From Klebsiella terrigena (GTDB taxonomy: Bacteria > Pseudomonadota > Gammaproteobacteria > Enterobacterales > Enterobacteriaceae): DNA of 64,000 nt. Numbering within the stretch: position 1 is the stretch's first letter; each line of letters begins with the position of its first letter. The notes below the pieces were generated by a model. It saw nothing but the letters and a program-made list of their open reading frames with translations. It was not told the DNA's origin and searched no databases. The position numbers were made by a program, and so were the translations under genes. Positions 34,810 to 44,681 of this stretch are shown piece by piece. The stretch covers positions 124,001-188,000 of the forward strand of contig NZ_BJNO01000006.1 in NCBI RefSeq assembly GCF_006539725.1, read 5' to 3'.

Positions 34810-35553
34810 CTATTGTTCTCCTTTGGACGTCAGGCGCAGCCCGACCGTTGCCAGCGTTGCCGCGACCGACGCCGCCACGATGACCACAACGCTCATATCG
34901 GCGTGGCCGGCGGTGAACAGGGTGATGACCACCGCCGTCGCAATGCTGAAGGCCTCCAGCGCTTTACGCCGGCTGGCAAACCAGATCATCAGCACCAGCC
35001 CGATAAACATCGACACCAGGCTGAAGCTCAGCCCCTCCATCAGCGACGGCGGAAGGGCGGAGGCTAACCCCGCGCCGACCACGCAGGCGAGGATCCAGTT
35101 CAGCCACGCGGCGACGTTGAGCCCGAGCATCCACGCGTAGGGCACTTTGTTGTGCCCGCTGCCGCGCTGGACCGCGACGCCGAAGGTTTCATCGGTCAGC
35201 AGCAGCCCGCTGATAATTTTTTGCCCGGTCGTGTATTCCCGAAAGAATACGCTCATGGCGGAGCTCATCAGCAGGTAGCGCAGGTTCACCAGCAGTACGC
35301 TCAGCACCACCGAGGCGACTTCGGCGCCGGTGGCCCACAGCGAATAAAACAGGAACTGGGCGGAGCCCGCGTACAGCGCGCTCGCCAGTAGCGCCGTCTG
35401 CGCGGTGGTGAACCCTGATAATGTGCCGATAGCCCCGGCGGCAAAGCCAATGCTCCAGTAGCCGGGGATGGTGGGCAGGCAGGCGATAATGCCCGCGCGA
35501 AACTCCGCGGCTGCCTCATCCCTGGGCGAGGTCTTCTTGTTCATCAACATCAA
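34810..35553 (-). CDS. AzlC-family branched-chain amino acid exporter subunit
   Basis: Protein of 247 residues with about six to seven hydrophobic segments. Diagnostic AzlC parts are IGFAAGAIGTLSGFTTAQTA, AGSAQFLFYSLWATG and LLTDETFGVA. With the AzlD subunit it probably exports branched-chain amino acids or related compounds; E. coli YgaZH is the closest known pair by type. It is divergent from an AraC regulator, which is the obvious candidate regulator. Confidence 0.88.
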   Translation of the reverse strand: MMLMNKKTSPRDEAAAEFRAGIIACLPTIPGYWSIGFAAGAIGTLSGFTTAQTALLASALYAGSAQFLFYSLWATGAEVASVVLSVLLVNLRYLLMSSAMSVFFREYTTGQKIISGLLLTDETFGVAVQRGSGHNKVPYAWMLGLNVAAWLNWILACVVGAGLASALPPSLMEGLSFSLVSMFIGLVLMIWFASRRKALEAFSIATAVVITLFTAGHADMSVVVIVAASVAATLATVGLRLTSKGEQ

Positions 35554-35627
35554 ATAGTCCCGAATTGTCCGTCACTGAATGATAATCTTAAGAAATCGTC
35601 AGGATCGCTATAGTAAAATCCTGCTCA

Positions 35628-36506
35628 TTGGCTGAAATATCAATTTTGCGCAATAAAAAGGGTGGCGGGGTGGCGAAAGAGATACGGGATGATATCAGGC
35701 TCTGGCGGGACAGCGAGCTGCACGGTGGGATGGAGATCCTCCGCGCCTCCTGCTACGAGCACAGCTATCCGCCGCACTTTCATCATGAATATGTGATTGC
35801 CGCCTTCGCCCGCGGGGCGCAGCGCACGCGCATCTGCCGGGAGCGCGGCATCGCGGCGGCGGGGACGGTGATGGTTATCATGCCCGGCGAAGTGCATACC
35901 GGCGAAGCGGTGCAGCGTGACGAAGGCTGGGATTACTGCGCATTTTATCCTTCAGCGCAGCTGATCGATGAGGTGGCCGCAACGGTGCTCACCGGCGCAG
36001 GCGAGGTCCATTTTGGCGGCGAAGGGATGCGCCACGACCCGCTGATGGCCCGCAGCATGCTGCAGGCCTCCGCCGTGCTTGGCGCCAGCCGCGATCCGCT
36101 GGAAAAAGAGTGCCTGATGTATCAGGTGCTGAATATGCTGGTGGGGCGCTATGCCGGGCGCAGCGCTCGCGGTGGCCGACGGGATGCGATCCGCGCCGAC
36201 ATCCGTCGCGCCATCGAGTTTTTACACTGCGCCTATCAGCAGCCGCTGGCGGTTAAGGAGATTGCCGGGGTCGCCGGGCTGAGCGAGTTTCATTTTATGC
36301 GCACCTTCCAGACACAGACCGGGCTGTCGGTCCATCAATACCTGACGCAGCTGCGCCTGGTCAGAGCCAAAGGGCTGCTGGCGAAAGGCTTCGGCGCCGC
36401 TCAGGTGGCGACGGACGTCGGGTTTTACGATCAAAGCCACCTGATTAAATACTTCCGCCTGCATTATGGCACCACGCCCGGCGTTTTTGCGGCCTCATCG
36501 ATATAG
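35628..36506 (+). CDS. AraC-family regulator (start uncertain)
   Basis: Up to 292 residues. An N-terminal cupin sensor region (YEHSYPPHFHHEYVIAAFARG) precedes two C-terminal helix-turn-helix motifs ending in VATDVGFYDQSHLIKYFRLHYGTTPGVF, the AraC signature. The frame opens at TTG 35628; GTG 35670 with AAAGGG upstream is an equally plausible start, giving 278 residues. It is divergent from the AzlCD-like exporter and precedes a cupin gene. The pattern matches AraC regulators that control adjacent amino acid exporters. Confidence 0.85.
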   Translation: MAEISILRNKKGGGVAKEIRDDIRLWRDSELHGGMEILRASCYEHSYPPHFHHEYVIAAFARGAQRTRICRERGIAAAGTVMVIMPGEVHTGEAVQRDEGWDYCAFYPSAQLIDEVAATVLTGAGEVHFGGEGMRHDPLMARSMLQASAVLGASRDPLEKECLMYQVLNMLVGRYAGRSARGGRRDAIRADIRRAIEFLHCAYQQPLAVKEIAGVAGLSEFHFMRTFQTQTGLSVHQYLTQLRLVRAKGLLAKGFGAAQVATDVGFYDQSHLIKYFRLHYGTTPGVFAASSI

Positions 36507-36630
36507 GCCGTCCGACAGACGCTTCCCGGCACAGCGAATGATTTTGCGTATGCAACTAACATATCCGTATTTGCGCGATGGCGCCGATCGGTTATTTATA
36601 GCGGCTGGCATTCGCCTGCAGGAGGCATTG

Positions 36631-36948
36631 ATGGAGATTAACTCAGTATACCGGATCGCCGCCGGGCTGGAGCAGGTCTGGCAGTCGCGGGTATTGGGCG
36701 CGGTAGGCAATAGCGCCATAAAGGTCATAAAAATGGGCGGTGAGGGGATCGCCGCCGAAGCGCACGATGACTTCGACGAACTGCTGCTGGTGCTGGAAGG
36801 GGCGCTGCCGCTGGTTATCGACGGCAGACGGTTCAACCTCGCCGCCGGCGATTACTGCTTTGTGCCGAAGGGCGCCGTGCACCACGTTCCGGCCGGTAGC
36901 TTCGGTACGCTGCTGCTGGTTGATATCAGGGACGCGCCGCTGGATTAA
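36631..36948 (+). CDS. small cupin protein
   Basis: Protein of 105 residues from ATG 36631, with AGGAGG upstream; an open frame reaches back to 36466 inside the AraC gene but lacks such a site. It has the two cupin motifs: EAHDDFDELLLVLEGALPL and GDYCFVPKGAVHHVPAG. It is a single-domain cupin, mostly enzymes or binding proteins of unknown specificity. It lies 125 bases after the AraC gene and may be part of the same response module. Confidence 0.8.
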   Translation: MEINSVYRIAAGLEQVWQSRVLGAVGNSAIKVIKMGGEGIAAEAHDDFDELLLVLEGALPLVIDGRRFNLAAGDYCFVPKGAVHHVPAGSFGTLLLVDIRDAPLD

Positions 36949-36968
36949 TCGCTGCCGACCGGCAGGTT

Positions 36969-37667
36969 TCAGAACGGACTGGCGCTGCTGGCGTTGATTG
37001 GCTCCCCGCTGATCGGGTGGGTAAAGCGCAGCTCGCTGGCGTGCAGCATCAGGCGCGGCGTGCTCTCGGTGCCGGGTAGCAGCAGGCCGCCGTAGAGATC
37101 GCAGCCTAAAATGGGGTGCCCCGCGAGCTGACAGTGAATGCGCAGCTGGTGGGTGCGACCGGTCTCCGGGGTGAGCCGCACGCGGGTCAGCGGCAGCAGC
37201 GTCCCGTCTTCACCCTGGCGCTGCAGGCGCTCAAGCACCCGATAGCGGGAGCGGGCCGGCTTGCCGCGGGTGGCGCAAATGGTCATCCGCGGAAACAGCG
37301 CCGGGTCTTTGGCGATGGGGGCGTCTATTACGCCTTCATTATCGGTCAGGTGCCCGCACAGCAGCGCGCTGTAGACCTTGCTCACCGCGCGTTGGCTAAA
37401 CTGCTGGCAGAGGGCGGCGTTGATGGCCTTGCTGCGGGCAATCACCATCACGCCGGAAGTGCCGAAATCGAGACGATGAACCAGCGTACAGCCGGGAAAG
37501 GTCTGGACTAACCGATGATGCACCGAGTCGAGATTGCGCGGGTTTTTCCCCGAGAGGCTGAGCAGGCCGGCAGGTTTTGCGATCAGCAGCAGATGATCGT
37601 CCTGATAAAGGATCTCAATTTCTGCATGGCACGGCGGGGCAATAAAGGTATCAACGATCGTAGACAT
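36969..37667 (-). CDS. RluA-family pseudouridine synthase
   Basis: Protein of 232 residues. Motif II HRLDFGTSGVMV contains the catalytic Asp67. Other family blocks are YQDDHLLLIAKPAGLLS, TGRTHQLRIHCQLAGHPILG and RLMLHASEL. It converts uridine to pseudouridine in rRNA or tRNA. It is similar in length to E. coli RluA (219) but differs enough that it may be a separate RluA-like paralogue; the target site is unknown. No S4 domain is present. Confidence 0.85.
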   Translation of the reverse strand: MSTIVDTFIAPPCHAEIEILYQDDHLLLIAKPAGLLSLSGKNPRNLDSVHHRLVQTFPGCTLVHRLDFGTSGVMVIARSKAINAALCQQFSQRAVSKVYSALLCGHLTDNEGVIDAPIAKDPALFPRMTICATRGKPARSRYRVLERLQRQGEDGTLLPLTRVRLTPETGRTHQLRIHCQLAGHPILGCDLYGGLLLPGTESTPRLMLHASELRFTHPISGEPINASSASPF

Positions 37668-37772
37668 CGGGCGGCTCGCCTGGGAAAGAGGAGGCGGATG
37701 ATAGCGAATTTTCTGCCAGCTGGCGAATTCGCTATCTAGCCGGCGACGGACGCAAACCGCCGGTTTTATTAC

Positions 37773-38666
37773 TCAGGACTGGCGGGCATCCCGGGATTTA
37801 ATATGCTGCCAGAAGCGCTCGGCCGACTGGTTAAGCCGCGAGCCGGAACGATACATGTAGGCCCCGATCGGCAGCGAGAGCGTGGTGTCCATAATGGCCA
37901 GGCGGCCCTCATCGAGCTCGCGCTGGATAGAGTATTGCGGCAGCCAGCCTACGCCGTCGCCGTTGAGGATCATCCGCTTAAGCAGCTCGCTCATCGACGA
38001 GACGAAGGTCAGCGAGAAGGTGATCCCCGGCGTGCGGTCGATAACCTGATTTACCTGGCGCCCCATATAGCTATCGTTGGCATATCTCATCAGCGGCAAA
38101 ACGCCGCGGTGCAGATGAAAGAGCGGCCTGCCGCTCTCATCGCAGGGCGTAACAAGGTGCACCGAGGAGTCGAAAATTTTGTGGTTAATAAACGGATAGT
38201 TCATTAACTCCTCATTATAAAACGACAGAATAAAGTCGCTCTTGCCTTCCTTAAGGTTAAATACGGCTTCGTTAACGTTAATGGATTCGACGTGGAAGGT
38301 TTTATTTTTTATATCGGTGTAGCCGGCAATTAATTCCGGAAGGACTAAAACAGAGAGCGACGGAGCGGCATCGATTCTTATTTTCTGAGTAGTGTTATTT
38401 AGCCCCTTAATGCGACTAATCTGAAAGTCCATATCGTCCAGCATATTTCGCGCATAGCCGACGAAAATTTTGCCACGAGTGGTGAGCTGCAGCGGGTTAA
38501 CCCCGCGGTCGAAGATGCTGAAACCCAGCGACGCCTCGAGCGCCTGAATCCTGCGGCTGAACGAGGATTGCGATATATTTCTGGTTTTAGCCGCCAGAGT
38601 AAAGCTTCTGGACTCCTCCAGAGCAATGACATCGTACAGCCACTTCACTTCAAGATTAGCCAGCAC
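37773..38666 (-). CDS. LysR-family regulator similar to HypT (YjiE)
   Basis: Protein of 297 residues. The N-terminal helix-turn-helix reads SFTLAAKTRNISQSSFSRRI, followed by ALEASLGFSIFDRG. Sequence along its whole length (KWLYDVIALEES, SMSELLKRMILNGDGVGWLPQYSIQ, SAERFWQHI) follows E. coli HypT/YjiE, the hypochlorite-responsive LysR protein, but it is too different to be that gene itself. The gene is somewhat AT-rich. It is divergent from the PEP carboxykinase, with repeated CTATGCAATT sequences between them, so it probably controls that gene and itself. Confidence 0.85.
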   Translation of the reverse strand: MLANLEVKWLYDVIALEESRSFTLAAKTRNISQSSFSRRIQALEASLGFSIFDRGVNPLQLTTRGKIFVGYARNMLDDMDFQISRIKGLNNTTQKIRIDAAPSLSVLVLPELIAGYTDIKNKTFHVESINVNEAVFNLKEGKSDFILSFYNEELMNYPFINHKIFDSSVHLVTPCDESGRPLFHLHRGVLPLMRYANDSYMGRQVNQVIDRTPGITFSLTFVSSMSELLKRMILNGDGVGWLPQYSIQRELDEGRLAIMDTTLSLPIGAYMYRSGSRLNQSAERFWQHIKSRDARQS

Positions 38667-38695
38667 GGATCCGTTCCTTAACGCTGTATTTAATG

Positions 38696-38740
38696 CTATG
38701 CAATTTTAGCATAACGCATAGAAACTATGCAATTAACATA
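38696..38740. promoter_or_regulatory. repeated LysR-type site candidate
   Basis: The decamer CTATGCAATT occurs at 38696-38705 and 38725-38734. The first is part of an ATGC-N7-GCAT dyad (38698-38712). These lie 30-75 bases upstream of the LysR start codon and 240 bases upstream of pckA, where autoregulatory and activation sites of LysR proteins are usual. Confidence 0.45.
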
Positions 38741-38977
38741 ACTAACCACAGGTGTTAACATTTTTCTCAGATTTAGCGTATTCCTAAGCAGTTAATACGA
38801 GTTTCGTAAAGCACAGGCGATACCCTACGAGCACCGCTATAAAATCGCTGCTCCAGGCTGCTCATCCTGTTATTTCATTTTGCTGTGGATTTTTTACACC
38901 GGAATTCACAGAAGAACGCAATGACGGGCTGAAATAATGAATACATCTTACCTAGCCAGCTGTTTGTCAGGAGTTCC

Positions 38978-40621
38978 ATGCCACGTATCGAATTAGTAAA
39001 ACAGGCTCTGCACGAGCTTGGTATTAAGGATAGCAGCGAGTTATTTTATAACCCCGATTACGACCTGCTGATTGCCCATGAAACCAGCCCGGAACTCACC
39101 GGCGCAGCGCGCGGCGTGATGACCGCATCCGGCGCAGTGGCCGTTGATACCGGGATATTTACCGGACGTTCACCGCGTGACAAATATATCGTCAGAGATG
39201 ACCTGACCCGCGATACCGTCTGGTGGTCCGATGCCGGGCTTGGCCGCAACGACAATAAGCCGTTAACGCCGCAGATTTGGGCCAGCCTCAAAACGCGGGT
39301 TGCCGGACAGCTGAGCGGTAAAAAGCTGTACGTGGTTGATGCCTGGTGCGGGGCAAGCCCTGATACGCGCCTCGGCGTGCGCTTTGTCACCGAGGTGGCG
39401 TGGCAGGCTCACTTCGTCAAAAACATGTTTATCGTTCCCGAGGCTGAGGAGCTGGAACAGTTCACGCCGGACTTCGTGGTCCTCAACGGCGCGGGCTGCA
39501 CCAACGACCAGTGGCAGGAGCAGGGCCTCAACTCCGAGAACTTCGTTGCCTTTAACCTGAGCGAGAAAATTCAGCTTATTGGCGGCACCTGGTACGGCGG
39601 AGAGATGAAAAAAGGGCTCTTCTCGGTCATGAACTATCTGCTGCCGCAGCAGGGCATTGCTTCGATGCACTGTTCGGCTAACCGCGGCGAAGAGGGCGAC
39701 GTGGCCCTGTTCTTCGGCCTTTCCGGTACCGGCAAAACGACCCTCTCCACCGATCCTCTGCGCCAGCTTATCGGCGACGACGAACACGGCTGGGATGACG
39801 ACGGCGTGTTCAATTTTGAAGGCGGCTGCTACGCCAAAACCATCAACCTCGATCCGCAGGCGGAACCGGAGATTTATCAGGCGATTCGCCGCGATGCGCT
39901 GCTGGAAAACGTGGTGGTCCGGGCTGACGGCACGGTGGATTATGCCGACGGCAGTAAGACCGAAAATACCCGCGTTTCATACCCGCTGTCGCATATCGAA
40001 AATATCGTCAAGCCGGTCTCTCGTGCCGGCCATCCGGCGCGGGTGATTTTCCTCGCCGCCGACGCATTCGGCGTGCTGCCGCCGGTTTCACGTCTGACGA
40101 CCGAACAGATGCAGTACCATTTCCTGTCGGGCTTCACCTCGAAGCTGGCCGGCACCGAGCGCGGTATCACCCAACCGACGCCAACGTTCTCCGCCTGCTA
40201 CGGCGCGGCGTTCCTGCTGCTGCACCCCACGCAGTACGCCAGCGTGCTGGCCGCCAAAATGGCGGAAGCGGGCGCCGAAGCCTGGCTGGTCAATACCGGC
40301 TGGAACGGGGAGGGTAAACGCCTGTCCCTGCGCGATACCCGCAGCATTATCAGCGCTATCTTAAACGATACTACCGGCCCTCTGCGCACCGAGACGATCC
40401 CGGTCTTTGGCCTGGCTATTCCGCAGAGCATCCCGGGCGTTGACAGCGCGCGGCTCGATCCGCGCAGCGGCTGGAGTTCTGCCGACGGCTGGCAGGAGAA
40501 AGCCGAGAGTCTGGCCCAGCTGTTTATCGATAACTTCAGGCAATATAGCGATACCGAGGCCGGCGCGCGCCTGGCGCTGGCGGGCCCGAAGCTTGAACCG
40601 TCCGCCGCTACGGCAAACTAA
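38978..40621 (+). CDS. ATP-dependent phosphoenolpyruvate carboxykinase, probable second copy
   Basis: Protein of 547 residues. It interconverts oxaloacetate plus ATP with PEP, ADP and CO2. Active-site segments seen: [31 protein letters not shown]-loop [13 protein letters not shown], the [21 protein letters not shown] metal site region and [11 protein letters not shown]. It is clearly homologous to E. coli PckA (540) but differs in many positions, especially the N-terminal 25 and C-terminal 90 residues. The usual pckA locus is elsewhere in enterobacterial chromosomes, so this is probably an extra paralogue with its own LysR regulator. Confidence 0.9.
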   Translation: MPRIELVKQALHELGIKDSSELFYNPDYDLLIAHETSPELTGAARGVMTASGAVAVDTGIFTGRSPRDKYIVRDDLTRDTVWWSDAGLGRNDNKPLTPQIWASLKTRVAGQLSGKKLYVVDAWCGASPDTRLGVRFVTEVAWQAHFVKNMFIVPEAEELEQFTPDFVVLNGAGCTNDQWQEQGLNSENFVAFNLSEKIQLIGGTWYGGEMKKGLFSVMNYLLPQQGIASMHCSANRGEEGDVALFFGLSGTGKTTLSTDPLRQLIGDDEHGWDDDGVFNFEGGCYAKTINLDPQAEPEIYQAIRRDALLENVVVRADGTVDYADGSKTENTRVSYPLSHIENIVKPVSRAGHPARVIFLAADAFGVLPPVSRLTTEQMQYHFLSGFTSKLAGTERGITQPTPTFSACYGAAFLLLHPTQYASVLAAKMAEAGAEAWLVNTGWNGEGKRLSLRDTRSIISAILNDTTGPLRTETIPVFGLAIPQSIPGVDSARLDPRSGWSSADGWQEKAESLAQLFIDNFRQYSDTEAGARLALAGPKLEPSAATAN

Positions 40622-41136
40622 TCCGCAACGCTAAATAGCGTCGCCCGCGCTCAACCCGGATGGCAACACGTTTGCTGTCCGGGTTTTTCTGTTTCTGGCA
40701 ACCGGCTGAACGCGCATTAGCGGTCAACGTCGGCCGCGCCGGCTTTCGCTTGCCCGCTTCTTTAGTCAATACCGCTCCTTACGTCAATATTGCCGGCTCC
40801 TCTCCTTGTGGTGTTTTAAATGTCCGATACTGGACTTGAAAAATATTATTTTATTATTTCATTTATTAATTTGGCATTTTCATTGTTGTCGTGAATGTTA
40901 TTTATTTTTGCGGTGTGGCTTTATTTAAAATAAATATTGGCGGGTGACAGGTGCGCCAGGCCTGTGATGTCGGGCTTATGGCGCGGGTCGCTTTTAATTA
41001 GCGATTGCCGTTACGGGTTATTTGAATTTTTCACACTTTACGCCGCGATGAATTTAGAGTAAAAACAAAAAGCCGCATTCTTTATAGTGACAATCTTTCA
41101 GGTTAAGTGATTAATTTATTCAGGAGATAAGTATAT
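40622..41136. other. 515-bp AT-rich region between pckA copy and tssB
   Basis: It contains the pckA terminator at its left end, then about 300 bases of AT-rich DNA (40830-41100) with no plausible gene. The AT richness against GC-rich neighbours is typical of H-NS-bound T6SS promoter regions. GGAG precedes the tssB start by a normal distance. Confidence 0.5.
40653..40687 (+). terminator. terminator of the PEP carboxykinase gene
   Basis: AACCCGGA (40653-40660) pairs with TCCGGGTT (40678-40685), with an inner GCAA/TTGC stem, followed by TTTTT. This is a classical intrinsic terminator. Confidence 0.8.
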
Positions 41137-41634
41137 ATGTCTGAATCATTTCAGAACGAAATACCTCGTGCGCGTGTAAATATAAAGCTGGATCTTTTGA
41201 CGGGGGGCGTTCAGAAGAAAGTTGAGCTCCCGCTAAAGCTCCTGAGCGTGGGTGACTTCAGCAACGGCAAGGCAGAGGGCACGCTCTCTGAGCGCGATAA
41301 GATAGACATCAACAAGAACAATTTTAACAGCGTCCTGGCTAATCTTAATCCGGAAGTCAATCTCACCGTTAAAAACACCCTCGCCAGCGATGGTTCTGAA
41401 GAAAACGTGAAGCTCTTTTTTCACAATATGAAGGACTTTGAGCCGGAAGCGGTGGCGCGGCAAATTCCACAGCTTCGGGCAATGCTCGCGATGCGTAATC
41501 TGCTGCGCGATTTGAAATCAAATCTTCTGGATAATATGACTTTTCGGAAAGAACTGGAAATTATATTAAAAGACCCCGCGCTTTCCGCAGAGTTGCGTAA
41601 TGAACTGAATGCGCTTGCCCCGACCCAGGATTAA
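41137..41634 (+). CDS. tssB: T6SS contractile sheath small subunit TssB (VipA)
   Basis: Protein of 165 residues, normal for TssB. It forms the contractile sheath with TssC. Family blocks: RARVNIKLDLLTGG near the start, LPLKLLSVGDFS, and the C-terminal helix LRAMLAMRNLLRDLKSNLLDN that interacts with TssC. It is the first gene of the T6SS locus, 37 bases before tssC. The gene appears intact, although its partner is broken. Confidence 0.93.
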   Translation: MSESFQNEIPRARVNIKLDLLTGGVQKKVELPLKLLSVGDFSNGKAEGTLSERDKIDINKNNFNSVLANLNPEVNLTVKNTLASDGSEENVKLFFHNMKDFEPEAVARQIPQLRAMLAMRNLLRDLKSNLLDNMTFRKELEIILKDPALSAELRNELNALAPTQD

Positions 41635-41671
41635 TTACTGGACATTTTTATCACGGAATAATGACGAGTAA

Positions 41672-43039
41672 ATGCTAATGTCAGTCAATAACGAATCCCA
41701 GAATCTGGCGGGTGGCGCCGTTGTCGAAAAACACCTGCCGCAGGGTGGGGTATATGCCTCACTGTTTGACAAAATAAATTTAACACCGGTGGCTGAGCTC
41801 GGTGATTTAAACGGTTTTGATGATACGACCGTCATGGCGGAAACCTCCGCCGACGCGCGCGTGACCGCCGCGGTGAAAGTGTTTATGCAGTGTCTGCAAA
41901 AATCCGGGCACAAAGTGGAGAAGCTGGATAAGACGATCCTCGACCATCATATTGCGGAGCTGGATTTTCAGATTGGCCGCCAGCTTGATGAAGTCATGCA
42001 TCACCCGGATTTTCAGCGCACTGAGGGCGTCTGGCGTGGGCTCAAATCGCTGGTGGATAAAACCGATTTTCGCCAGAACGTCAAGCTGGAGCTCCTCGAT
42101 TTGTCTAAAGAGGAGCTGCGCCAGGACTTCGAGGACTTTCCGGAAATTATCCAGAGCGGGCTGTATAAGCAGACCTATATCGCGGAGTACGACACCCCGG
42201 GCGGCGAGCCTATTGCCGCGGTTATCTCGGCCTATGAGTTCGATGCCTCCGCTCAGGACGTGGCGCTGATGCGTAACATCTCAAAAGTCGCCGCCGCCGC
42301 GCATATGCCGTTTATTGGCTCCGCGGGACCGGCGTTCTTTTTAAAGGAGAACATGGAGCAGGTTGCGGCCATCAAGGATATCGGCAACTACTTCGATCGC
42401 GCCGAATATATCAAATGGAAAAGCTTCCGCGACACCGACGACTCTCGCTACATCGGCCTGGTGATGCCGCGCGTGCTGGGCCGCCTGCCGTATGGCCCGG
42501 ATACCGTGCCGGTGCGCAGCTTCAACTATGTCGAAGAGGTGAAGGGGCCGGAACACGACAAATACCTGTGGACCAATGCCTCCTTCGCCTTTGCGGCAAA
42601 CATGGTGAAAAGCTTCATCAACAACGGCTGGTGCGTGCAGATCCGCGGGCCGCAGGCCGGCGGCGCGGTGCAGGACCTGCCCATTCATCTGTACGATCTC
42701 GGCACCGGCAATCAGGTGAAAATTCCGTCAGAGGTGATGCTGCCGGAAACCCGCGAATTTGAGTTCGCCAACCTCGGTTTTATTCCGCTTTCCTATTATA
42801 AGAACCGGGATTACGCCTGCTTCTTCTCGGCAAATTCGGCCCAGAAACCGGCGCTGTACGACACCGCGGACGCTACCGCAAACAGCCGGATTTGCTGGAT
42901 AAAACATAAGGCACTCTGTTATTTCGGAGCATATTTTCGGGGAAAGTACCGGGTTGATTGCCACGAAGGTCTTTCTGAAGAGTATTTTCCTGAAAGGAAA
43001 AAGGACGGAATTCATGGCGGAAGAAAACGCGGCAGGTAA
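41672..43039 (+). pseudogene. tssC: T6SS sheath large subunit TssC (VipB), 3' end lost
   Basis: The frame codes for 455 residues, of which 1-407 are typical TssC (VFMQCLQKSGHKVEKLDKTI, DEVMHHPDFQRTEGVWRGL, RSFNYVEEVKGPEHDKYLW, YDTADATANSRI). At about 42892 the match stops: after SRI a normal protein continues with a further hundred or so residues that include the C-terminal part of the sheath core, whereas here 48 unrelated residues follow (CWIKHKAL..., rich in Lys and Arg). The missing part is needed for sheath assembly and for ClpV recognition context, so the product is probably inactive. Possible starts are ATG 41672 and 41678. Confidence 0.85.
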
Positions 43040-44681
43040 TGAGAGCAGCCCCTCAATGACCTGCATAAAACCAGAATGGGACGACAGTGGACAGGTCTGC
43101 TGGCCCGGCATACAGAATCAGAAAAAATCAGAGAATGCTAAAGCTGTTTTGCTTCAGCCACCTGTCAAAGCGATCCCCGTTATCTTCCTTCCCGGAGTGA
43201 TGGGGACTAATTTGATGACAAACAAATCCTCACAAACCGAGGGTATTTGGCGTGGCGATAGTTTGGGTGGCGTATATCTTAAATGGGCAGGAGTAGACGG
43301 GGAGCGCAGAAGAAAACTACTTAATCCTGACTCCACGAAGGTGGATAACCGTGGGGATATCAACCAGACCATCTATTCTCCGCTTTCCGATGACGGAAAA
43401 TTATTTACAACCCGCCGGGAGAGGGGCTGGGGAGAGGTTTTATCCTTCAGCTACGGTAAGTTTTTAAGCGTCCTGCAGGGCGCATTGATGGATGACTGGC
43501 AGCAGGCTCTTGTTAACTACGGCAAATCAGTGCCGGAGAAAAATGGCGTGCTAGGTCAGTTGGTCGGTAAAACTCTGTCTGAGGGCGAATATGCTGAAAT
43601 TACCGGCGAATCTGTCCTGACTCAGGGGGAGTTGAACCATTTCCAGAACTTTTTATTCCCGGTTCACGTCTATGGCTATAACTGGCTGCAGGATAATAAA
43701 ACCTCGGCAGAAGGACTGGTAACCTTTATCGACAGAACTATCAGCCTCTACAAAAATCAGCGCGGCCACGGCATGCCCTTTCCCGCCGGGCAGGAAAAAG
43801 TCATTATCGTCACCCATTCCATGGGCGGGCTGGTGGCACGCTATGCGTCGCAGGTCTGCGGGGCAAAAGATAAGATTCTGGGGATAGTGCATGGGGTGAT
43901 CCCCGACCTTGGCTCACCGGCGGCGTACCGCCGTATGAAGGTTGGTGCAAAACAGGAGGGCATGGCCGGGGCGGTGCTGGGTAATACCGCGAAAGAGCTG
44001 ATGCCGGTCCTGGCCAGGGCTCCCGCGCCGCTTCAGCTTTTGCCCTCGGCGAAATACCTTTCTGGAGCTCCCTGGCTGACCGTGGAAGGTGCTGGCGAAG
44101 ATGGCAGCGATGTCAAACTGCCGCAGACCCGGGATCCCTTCGGTGAAATTTACCTGAATAAGACCCTCTGGTATCGCCTGTATGAGTCCGACATTATCGA
44201 TAAGGATGAAAATATCTACAGTCAAAATTGGAAGGATTATTTCGAATTGATGAAAGGTAGAGTGCGTCCTTTTATTACTGAACTAGATGATAAATATCAC
44301 TCTAATACATATGTCTTCTACGGCCATAACATCGCCTCTGACGGTACCCTGACGTGGCGAAAAACCTCCATTACCTACCCGAAAAATAGGCATGAAAGTG
44401 ACAGGAAGCAGCCAAACAACTACCGGGAGATCCCCCTGCCTTTTAATCGGTCTCAGATGTATGTGGTCACCTCGTCAAAAACGCCGGGAGATGGCACGGT
44501 ACCGGTGGAATCGCTGAGCGCCATATGCCGTAACAGCGAAATCAAAAGCGTTCTGGCAACTGGAGTTGACCATCAGGATGCCTACAAAGTCAGCAGCCTG
44601 AAGGATATACAGACCAGGCCAGCCCTGCGGTTTACCCTCAGGGCCATTGTGAAAATGGTTCAGGAGATCCCGATCCCATGA
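43014..44681 (+). CDS. tle4: T6SS phospholipase effector, Tle4-like
   Basis: Protein of 555 residues from ATG 43014, with an A/G-rich site upstream; the frame extends to 42954. It is an alpha/beta-hydrolase of the PGAP1/LCAT-like type: VIFLPGVMGTNLM oxyanion region, nucleophile Ser269 in VTHSMGGLVARYAS, probable acid in TPGDGTVPVESL and His in GVDHQDAY near the C-terminus. No signal peptide, as expected for cargo loaded on the T6SS needle. The assignment to the Tle4 class rests mainly on the adjacent Tli4-like immunity gene. Without immunity such enzymes damage membranes of target cells. Confidence 0.82.
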   Translation: MAEENAAGNESSPSMTCIKPEWDDSGQVCWPGIQNQKKSENAKAVLLQPPVKAIPVIFLPGVMGTNLMTNKSSQTEGIWRGDSLGGVYLKWAGVDGERRRKLLNPDSTKVDNRGDINQTIYSPLSDDGKLFTTRRERGWGEVLSFSYGKFLSVLQGALMDDWQQALVNYGKSVPEKNGVLGQLVGKTLSEGEYAEITGESVLTQGELNHFQNFLFPVHVYGYNWLQDNKTSAEGLVTFIDRTISLYKNQRGHGMPFPAGQEKVIIVTHSMGGLVARYASQVCGAKDKILGIVHGVIPDLGSPAAYRRMKVGAKQEGMAGAVLGNTAKELMPVLARAPAPLQLLPSAKYLSGAPWLTVEGAGEDGSDVKLPQTRDPFGEIYLNKTLWYRLYESDIIDKDENIYSQNWKDYFELMKGRVRPFITELDDKYHSNTYVFYGHNIASDGTLTWRKTSITYPKNRHESDRKQPNNYREIPLPFNRSQMYVVTSSKTPGDGTVPVESLSAICRNSEIKSVLATGVDHQDAYKVSSLKDIQTRPALRFTLRAIVKMVQEIPIP

